From NCBI RefSeq assembly GCF_000003605.2, contig NW_003123409.1, positions 342,910-357,066 of the forward strand: a stretch of DNA of 14,157 bases, written 5' to 3'. The DNA is from Saccoglossus kowalevskii. Its lineage: Eukaryota; Hemichordata; Enteropneusta; Harrimaniidae. The notes below the pieces were generated by a model. The model saw only the letters and a list, made by a program, of their open reading frames with translations. It was not told the DNA's origin and ran no database searches. A program made the translations under genes and the position numbers. Below are positions 7,737 to 14,157 of the stretch, in pieces (the first letter of the stretch is position 1; every line of letters starts with the position of its first letter).

Positions 7737-8330
7737 TGCCAAGGTGTACTTGCCATCATCACCGTGACTGTTTATAATAATACGTCGTTGAGACTTTTCT
7801 ATATAAAATGCAGGAAGTTTAGCACTTTTGCTGTTTGTAAATAATAGAAGTGACACTCCACTGCACATTAGTTGCGATTTATTCTAAAAATCTTTGTTTA
7901 TGTATATATTATACTACAATTCCTATTAGGCAACGATGCAGCCACACTATGCTGTCATTGTCGTCATAGCAATTTTCACATTTACAGCAGCATTATTAAT
8001 AAGTACACGCAATTATTTGCATTGAAGTTGCATAATCTGGTATGCTACTTATAATAACAATATACCATTGACAGCAATAATTGGAACAATATACAATACA
8101 TTATAACAACTGACATTGTTCTGATGTATAGAAATATTAAAGTAGAGGTAACAACATACCCGAATAATATCCAAATCATCAAACATCGAATTGAAGACCC
8201 TGAACACGGAACAAATGACTAACAAACAATCCTAAACAAACAATGGAACTGAATGGAAATGGAAAAGCATGTTGTCAAACCAATAAAATAAAGATTTAGT
8301 ATTAAACTCTTGTTGTCAATCAGCAATAAA
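7737..8330 (+). other. Probable 3' UTR of the dioxygenase mRNA
   Basis: After the stop there is about 550 bp of AT-rich sequence without a convincing coding frame, ending at overlapping polyadenylation hexamers. The length is an inference from the hexamer position. Confidence 0.55.
8282..8292 (+). terminator. Polyadenylation signal (overlapping AATAAA pair)
   Basis: AATAAA occurs at 8282 and again at 8287, followed about 17 bp later by a GT-rich stretch (8309..8317), the normal arrangement of a cleavage and polyadenylation site. A further AATAAA lies at 8325. Confidence 0.55.
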
Positions 8331-9251
8331 TATTATTTTATTAACAATTTTTGATGTATATTGTTCTTAATTAAAATTAATTTATCATGTGGTATACATA
8401 AGAGTGATCTTAGTTTCAATTTTCGGTTCTTTGGAAAGAAGGAATGACATCACAACAAATATTGAGTTGTTAACACGTTGGTTAAACAATAAATCTAGCT
8501 TTGTATCTTGTTTTATGGATTTCGGGCATCCAATAGAAGCGTGTCATCAATGACTGGCGATTAGTAAGAATTTAAATCATGCTGATTAATGTATGCTAAA
8601 GCATTATTATCCTCACCAGTAAGCCCAAGTTCATTAATAAGGCCCACATCATGATGTGTCTTATACAAACAACACTATATTCTTGGAACCGATGTGTGCG
8701 GGACAACATTATATATGGTGGAGAACAGGGTAAATTACGTCTCAGCTTTATCCACGCAGTCTTCAACCCACTCAGACAACGTGTTTTGCTCTAACTTCTA
8801 TTAGATTAACTGAAATTGATCTGGTGTGTCGTGGTACATTTCACAACATACATGTTCCACATATTGAGTTTTCTTGTTTCAAATATCTAGTCACTGCAAA
8901 TCCGCATTCTTTACACGCCATTTTATGTCATCTGTTTTGGGTGGTTAGTGTCGATACGAGGCGCGTTACCGTGGTCTTGAGTTCGAATCCCATTTGTTGT
9001 TTGTTTATATGTTTACATTTATATTTCTGTAATTTTATTGTAGACGAACTTCAAGACAAAGCTTTTTAGAAAATGTTTAAAGTAATAAAATGTTCTTGTG
9101 AATTTCATGAAAATCGGATATTTTAAATTTTTGAAATAGTTAAAAAGTTAGTGATTAGTTTACTATATTTATGGCATTCATTGATGAACAACCAAAACGG
9201 TGTGGCAATATGTGTAATACTGTAGGTACAGAACAATTGATTGTTAAACAT
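8331..9251. other. Intergenic region between convergent genes
   Basis: AT-rich, with no recognisable exon. Apart from the tRNA-like fragment nothing is identified. TTTATT at 9034..9039 is an AATAAA on the - strand, but it lies about 780 bp past the sushi/CUB stop, so its use is uncertain. Confidence 0.5.
8925..8996 (+). repeat. tRNA-like fragment, probably SINE-derived
   Basis: GGGTGGTTAGTG (A-box-like) at 8938 and GAGTTCGAATCCC (B-box-like) at 8979 are spaced as in a tRNA promoter, with TTACCGTGGTC between them. The T-stem pairs poorly and no acceptor stem is seen, so it is not a working tRNA. It resembles the head of a tRNA-derived SINE; no tail or second copy was found. Confidence 0.45.
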
Positions 9252-9550
9252 CATTATACCAGCAATTGTAGATATATTCATTATGTCACTGGATGTGCTA
9301 CTGACAGGAAATTACGTCATAGTTTACTTCATTATACCAACAATCGTAGATATCGATTCGTTACCTCACGGAATGTTACTAGTGAGAAACTACGTCACAG
9401 TTCATTATATCAGCAATTGTAGATACTTAATTTGTTACCTCACGGAATATCGTTCTGACAGGCAACTACGTCATAGTTAATTATACTACCAATCGTAGAC
9501 AGTTACAGGTAATGTCACGAAGTGTGATATTGACAAGCACAATATGGCAC
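9252..9550. repeat. Diverged tandem repeat, four units of about 73-78 bp
   Basis: Units begin at about 9252, 9330, 9403 and 9479. Each has (C)ATTATACCAGCAATTGTAGAT followed by a TTACCTCACGGAAT-type block and a TGACAGG..ACTACGTCATAGTT block. Divergence between units is high, so the array is old. Open frames across it are by-products. Confidence 0.8.
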
Positions 9551-9817
9551 TAATGACGTCATCCATAAGCCGCTTTTATATACGTCCTTCCCCTCTTATC
9601 AAAAAAAAAGAAGAATTCCAAATTCAACTGTCTAGGAATTGCGTAAACCATAGAAACATCCAAATTAAACATCGAAGGTCTATGAAGAATGCAGTTATAC
9701 ACAGAACGTAATGAATAAGCAATGTCCAAATTCATCCAACTTCTTCGCTATCTGGGGCTAACATGATCCCTTGATTTGATGTCGTAGTAGCTGAGCGTTG
9801 CTGGTACATTTATATCC
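9551..9817 (-). other. Probable 3' UTR and downstream flank of the sushi/CUB gene
   Basis: This follows the TGA at 9818 on the - strand. No polyadenylation hexamer is close, so the transcript end cannot be placed. Confidence 0.4.
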
Positions 9818-9970
9818 TCAATGAAAAATGTTGCACTGAAATCCAGCTGACCCGTCAAAGATACCATCGGAGTCAAATGTAAGTATGACGTCACCACCCT
9901 GGAAAACCAATGGTGTTGTCGGATAATTGTTTCTACAATACTCTTTCTGCATTTCACCAACGCGAATAAG
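9818..9970 (-). CDS. CUB domain exon, second half, with stop codon
   Basis: Acceptor CATACTGACAG ends at 9971; 50 codons and TGA (9820..9818). The translation LIRVGEMQKEYC then VILTFDSDGIFDGSAGFQCN matches the last third of a CUB domain: YC, a hydrophobic strand, and the closing GSAGF. This is the C-terminus of the protein. Confidence 0.85.
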   Translation of the reverse strand, partial: LIRVGEMQKEYCRNNYPTTPLVFQGGDVILTFDSDGIFDGSAGFQCNIFH

Positions 9971-12900
9971 CTGTCAGTATGAAAGAAAATAATTATGAAA
10001 AATCCATAAGATGGGCAAGAATATTTTTTGGAGAAAATGTTTTTTTATAAATGAAACAAGTTTCGCAATTCCTAATGGTTATCATGTTTATAGAACACAG
10101 CGGAATATTCGTTCCATGAAACAATGACATTCTCTAATTCATTTTTCATCAAACGAATATTATAGTGCTTTACAAGCAACTGTCAGTTTATGATCATAAT
10201 CGAATTTAGTCCTCAATATTTAAAACAATATGTAAAATGCATATGTTTGTGCATATTAATTGAAAGAACAATTATTATCCCACAGACGAAATGAACAATC
10301 GTGTAAAATGTGTTTATCACCAACAGTCACATTTTTTAAAGCTAGACTCTTGCACTGATGTTACTTCTCTCACTCGAATGCTGAAAATAACGAATTAGAT
10401 TCACGAATTTAACCTGTCGGAATTTTTTATATTTATAAATAGGTAGATAATTAATTCTTCTGCAGATGCTGCTGAACAGGATTTTTTGTTTCGACTATAT
10501 TCAGCTTTATATGAGCTAAATTCCATGGTATTATTATTATAATATGAATACTCTACAAAGCCGCAAATGTTCCTTCCGCTGATTTCACTACCTTAAAGTA
10601 ATGAGCTCGGGTGAAATCACTAAATCGTAGCGTAAATACACTGAATGCAACTTAACGTCCAATTTATTCGGTTAAGGAGATTTTTCATATAATAGAAAAA
10701 TACAAAAATCGTCGTCGTTCGGTATGCGTGTACGCATTTTTTTTAGATAAATTCAATTGACGATTATGTGTGTACCACGAAACCTAGAAACATCGGATAT
10801 ACAACTCATTATGCTTGACCAAATATGCAAATCATTAGTTACTCACATGATTACACGGCGACCGATAACATGTATGTTGTGGTGAGTAGTATAAAAGAGA
10901 TTAGACATGCAAAATAGGAATATATTAAGTTCGCTGCACGTGAATACTAGTATATTCGCTCTCTTGTCATGACCGTAAAACATAGTGATATAGCATGTAA
11001 GTTCTGTAACCGACTGTCAATTGCTGTGTAACTAGTACTGGTACCAATTATATTCTTTGCATCATATTATTCGGTATTAAAACCAGAACTTCCACTAACT
11101 GTTTTCCAGTAAATAAGGGTTTATTTTGTTCCGAGCACTATCAGGTGTAAACGATACAATATTCGGTATTGCTATATTAATATGAATTATTGGGTGTTAA
11201 ATGGCAGTTCGTTCGTGAATTATCTGAATTGTTATTCAACAAATAGCCATTTTTCCGGTTGAACACTCTTAAGTCAGATGACGCTGACGTTTTTGATCAT
11301 ATTCAGCATTATAAACTTAACTCCCTAATATTGTTATTATATGAATAGTCTTCTTAACCATTATTCAGTATTGGAGCCTCTCCTTTCACGCCAATCATCC
11401 AATAAATTCAATAGTCTCCATACTGAATGTATTTTTTATATGATGGTGTCAATTCCATTTCAATTTGGATATCTACATCCCTAGACCTTATACCCCTGAC
11501 TTTAATTGTCGAGAATGTGTAATCAAAACATTGAATGTATACAATAAATGTATGTGAACATACACGGACATGAGCGACTAGCAACTATTTACATTCTCAT
11601 CCACCTGCAAGTTTTTTACCCTTCGTACTTTTACATATATGCAAAAACAATGCCATTCATTCTACCAATATATGTTAAAGTCACTCACCGTAACCTTATC
11701 AGTGCAAGTTGTCAAGCCATTAGGAATACCGACCTCAAATGCATCAAACTCTAACGTTATTGTCTGTGAAAGTCCAGCAACGATGGTCCATGAACACTTT
11801 TCAAAAATTGAATAAGGGTTGGGGTAGTTTGGAGACCGTAAAGTTCCAGTATTCCCGTCCGATTGTCCATCACATTGCACCAATACCACTATAATAAATA
11901 ATAATAAAATAAATTTGAAGTGAAATTATACAATTATTCCGGTATTCAATCACTTATTTCGATAAGGCGCTATTGAATATATTAACACAGAACACGTGTT
12001 GTTCAAGTATAGAAAACAAGAAAACTCCACATTATCGAAACCAGTTACTGATCCGGTGTATGAACATTAAGTTCAATAATAGTGCAGCATGTTGCTAATG
12101 GATGCCTTTGTAGTGTATTCATCCAAACAAACAACCAACCAAGCATGCCTTCCACAAGAATGCATTTTATTAAAACGAACGAACAGTAATGGCCACATTA
12201 ATATTGAATGTTAGGAATCAATATTTCACCATTATATTTTAATATGTTTACCGGTAATTTTTTGGTTGGTGTTTTCCTGAAACATAAATTACCATTCACA
12301 CAATATGAATGCAGAATTGATTTGTTATTATTTCCACGTAATCCGCTGTACCATGCAAACTCCAACAATCTGTTTAACTCTGTCGTATTTTGTTGAATGA
12401 GTTGTATTGAAAGCAAAAACAGGATTCCAGTATAACAAACACATTGCAAAAAAAACTTCACAATTACATTCACTCAAGGGGAGAATAAACCGTTATCGAC
12501 GATGAACATCGTAATCACGTGCGTGTATAGCAACGTAGCAGGCAATCAACGCTGAGATATAATCTGTTGTGTATTTGCACAATATGCAATATGGTATTAT
12601 GTCACGATATTGTCCAAAAACATGTGCTAAGTAGATTCATATATGTAATCCGAATATTCCCGATCCGACGATACTTCTCTATAACGGCTGATTCGAATGC
12701 ACCCAGTGAAGCAATCAAAACATATTTTTCGAATGTCGTACATATTTAGCAAATTCGGGTAAACTGACGATGCTTAAGTACGATGCAACCTGATAATGTG
12801 ACAGTCATGCAAACTATCAGTCTCCCACTGTCAGTCACTGTTGTTATCGGTTCAATCAATTGAGACCATTTGTATTAATATATATGTTCACACTCCATGC

Positions 12901-14157
12901 ATGCATGTCTGTTTCATTTTATTGTTCATTACAACCTTCCTGTGACGTCATAAAATATGTCGGTTTTCTGTTATTATCGACGTCATATTTGCAATCGATA
13001 TTCAGAAAAATATTCAGGAAAATAAACCACCATTTAGTGGACATTTGACGGCAACTCACTGCATTATCTCAAAACAAATTGGGAGTAGGCAGGCTAACCA
13101 TGTATGTTCAGAGTATAACACTAAATATAATTTGTAAAATGTGGAATACAAGGTTACAAAAAAGTAAATAGATAAAATAAAACAAACTAAGCTAATACAT
13201 TACAGAAAATAACAAATATTAGGATTAAATTATAATACTACAATAGATTGAAAACAAAATGCAAAACTTAAACACTGAAAGAGGATTGCAATCTATATTC
13301 AGAAAAATATTCAGGAAAATAAACCACCACTTAGTGAACATTTGACGGCAACTCACTGCATTATCTCAAACAAATTGGGAGTAATAAAGCGCGTGTTGAA
13401 AGTATACACACAGTGTGGCCGGACGTTTGGGCTTACGTAACTTGTTACTGAGTAGCCAATCAACTAACTCAATGATAATTATCTTAAGTACATAACGTAT
13501 CCCTTTGTGGTTTCCGCAGTTCGATTGTGGTTTCTATATTACCATAAATTAAAACTATTTCTTCTCAAATCATCACAGTCGTCACACCGTGTCCTGTTCG
13601 ATATGGGTGTCGTCCGACATACACAACATGTGTAAATTATATTGTTTAGTACATTAGGAGTGTGGCGTTTTAATTAAACAACTTATTACAATGACTTTCG
13701 CGCACTTAGAATAGATTACATATCTCAGTGATAATTTATTCATTAAATGTGTATGTAAATTTACGTTTACCGTCCGTTTTTTTTTTAATTTAAAGCGGGA
13801 GGGTCGTCATTTGCGCACGCGCGGGAATTGAGTCCCAAGCCATGATAACAACACACGCCAAGAACGCAAAGGCTCATGGGTAGACGCTTATTTGTAAACA
13901 ATGACACGCTAAGGCCACGCGACGCATGCGTAGGTGTCGACTCCCCCGCTTTAAATATGACTGCATACTTACGATCACACACTGGTGCGTCATAATCCCA
14001 AATACCAGAGTTACATGTTATTGTTGACGATCCATTTAACAAATAACCATTGTTACAAGCATACGTCACACTCATCTCGAGTTGTGATTGGCTGGAAGTT
14101 GACGATGATCCACCAAGTCTGTAGCCATTCAGTGGAAGTGGTGGTTCGATACAAGTC
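9818..14157 (-). CDS. Sushi (CCP) plus CUB domain protein, C-terminal three exons (5' part outside the window)
   Basis: In transcript order the coding exons are 14157..13973, 11888..11689 and 9970..9818, giving 178 visible residues and a TGA stop. Residues 2-60 form one complete sushi domain (C2, C34, C48, C60, with W53 before the last cysteine; NGYLLNGSSTITC and SGIWDYDAPVC). Residues 67-176 form one complete CUB domain (LRSPNYPNPYS, C67, C93, C123, C140, and the closing SAGFQCNIFH), with an extra cysteine at 174. Such modules mediate protein or carbohydrate binding outside the cell in complement, adhesion and developmental proteins. The visible part ends right after the CUB, with no transmembrane segment or anchor. 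The sushi-CUB junction is phase 1, the usual phase for shuffled extracellular modules, and the split codon (C+TG, Leu) joins without a frame break. The specific protein cannot be named. Confidence 0.87.
9971..11688 (-). other. Intron within the CUB domain
   Basis: GT-AG intron of 1718 bp, phase 0, between DKVT and LIRVGE. It is AT-rich, and no element or further domain exon was recognised. Two stretches near 10493 and 11298 are weakly similar to each other. Confidence 0.75.
11689..11888 (-). CDS. CUB domain exon, first half
   Basis: Acceptor TTATTATAG ends at 11889 and the donor is GTGAGT (11688..11683). Two bases plus 66 codons read VLVQCDGQSDGNTGTLRSPN, YPNPYSIFEKCSW and so on to CTDKVT. 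This matches the CUB start (C, G.LRSPNYP.PY, C.W.I, the hydrophobic LEFDAFEV strand, and C.D.V). It enters in phase 1 and leaves in phase 0. Confidence 0.9.
12991..13087. repeat. 97-bp direct repeat, left copy
   Basis: Matches 13288..13383 with three substitutions and one single-base gap. It begins GCAATCGATATTCAG and ends CAAATTGGGAGTA. About 200 bp of unrelated AT-rich sequence separates the copies. Confidence 0.9.
13288..13383. repeat. 97-bp direct repeat, right copy
   Basis: Right partner of 12991..13087, in the same orientation. Outside the repeat the flanks do not match, so the borders are sharp. Confidence 0.9.
13576..13669 (+). mobile_element. Family B element, left end shortened (copy B4)
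   Basis: Shares CAGTCGTC, GTCCTGTTCGATATGG and the ATTGTTTA region with B2 and B3, and ends GGCGTT before TTAA (13670..13673), the same right border as B3. The left terminus and its TTAA are not recognisable. It lies in the sushi-CUB intron. Confidence 0.7.
13794..13950 (+). mobile_element. Family A TTAA-flanked element (copy A3)
   Basis: 157 bp between TTAA at 13790..13793 and TTAA at 13951..13954, starting AGCGGGAGGGTCGTC and ending in CTCCCCCGCT. It shares long blocks with A1 (GGGAATTGAGTCCCAAGC; GGGTAGACGCTT; TGTAAACAATGACAC). It lacks about 39 bp of the A1 interior. It sits 18 bp from the sushi exon donor. Confidence 0.85.
13973..14157 (-). CDS. Sushi (CCP) domain exon, 5' end cut by the window
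   Basis: 61 codons plus one base encode TCIEPPLPLNGYRLGG... to APVCD, with the four conserved sushi cysteines and the tryptophan. The donor GTAAGT lies at 13972..13967, leaving phase 1. The N-terminal acceptor lies beyond 14157. A mobile element begins 18 bp into the following intron. Confidence 0.87.

Larger units (their letters stand above)
11889..13972 (-). other. Intron between the sushi and CUB exons
   Basis: GT-AG intron of 2084 bp, phase 1. It contains family A and B element copies, a 97-bp direct repeat pair and one unexplained 92-codon open frame (12198..12473, - strand, no ATG start). Confidence 0.75.

Noticed and set aside
8925-8996. Functional tRNA gene
   Set aside because: The T-stem has mismatches and no acceptor stem can be paired around it.
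9171-9480. Two overlapping open frames of about 80 codons
   Set aside because: They fall in the diverged tandem repeat and its left flank, have no domain, and read the same repeat in different frames.
12991-13383. LTR retrotransposon
   Set aside because: The repeats are under 100 bp, the interior is about 200 bp without coding, and TG...CA ends, primer-binding site and target duplication were not seen.

Overview
This is animal genomic DNA: AT-rich, with GT-AG introns of 0.4 to 2 kb, microsatellites, short TTAA-flanked transposon relics and extracellular sushi/CUB modules. An invertebrate deuterostome, for example a tunicate, would fit, but nothing in the window fixes the species. All calls were made by reading frames, splice sites and motifs directly; no database was searched.

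Two convergent protein-coding genes are visible. On the + strand (1751..7736) seven exons join in frame into a complete 312-residue 2-oxoglutarate/Fe(II) dioxygenase of the isopenicillin-N-synthase-like class. Its iron ligands are H200, D202 and H257, and its 2-oxoglutarate-binding pair is R270/S272. A tandem polyadenylation hexamer lies about 550 bp after the stop. On the - strand (from beyond 14157 down to 9818) are the last three exons of a secreted or membrane-anchored protein. They encode one complete sushi (CCP) domain followed by one complete CUB domain and a stop. The two genes are independent in function: one is a soluble oxidative enzyme, the other an extracellular adhesion- or complement-type module protein.

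Region by region: 1-1192 holds a 27-bp minisatellite and transposon debris. 1193-1388 is a TTAA-flanked mobile element just upstream of the dioxygenase. 1393-1750 is its probable leader and promoter. 1751-7736 is the dioxygenase gene, with further element copies in its introns. 7737-8330 is the probable 3' UTR. 8330-9817 is intergenic, with a tRNA-like (SINE-like) fragment and a four-copy tandem repeat. 9818-14157 is the sushi/CUB gene, whose introns carry two more element copies and a 97-bp direct repeat.

The most informative structure is a pair of short, CpG-rich TTAA-target element families, called A and B here. One B copy (7172..7284) sits in a 61-bp tandem repeat whose neighbouring unit still shows the empty TTAA site, so its insertion can be proved within the window. 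One A copy (13794..13950) sits 18 bp from a splice donor, and its whole length is open in the frame that would be read if that intron were retained.
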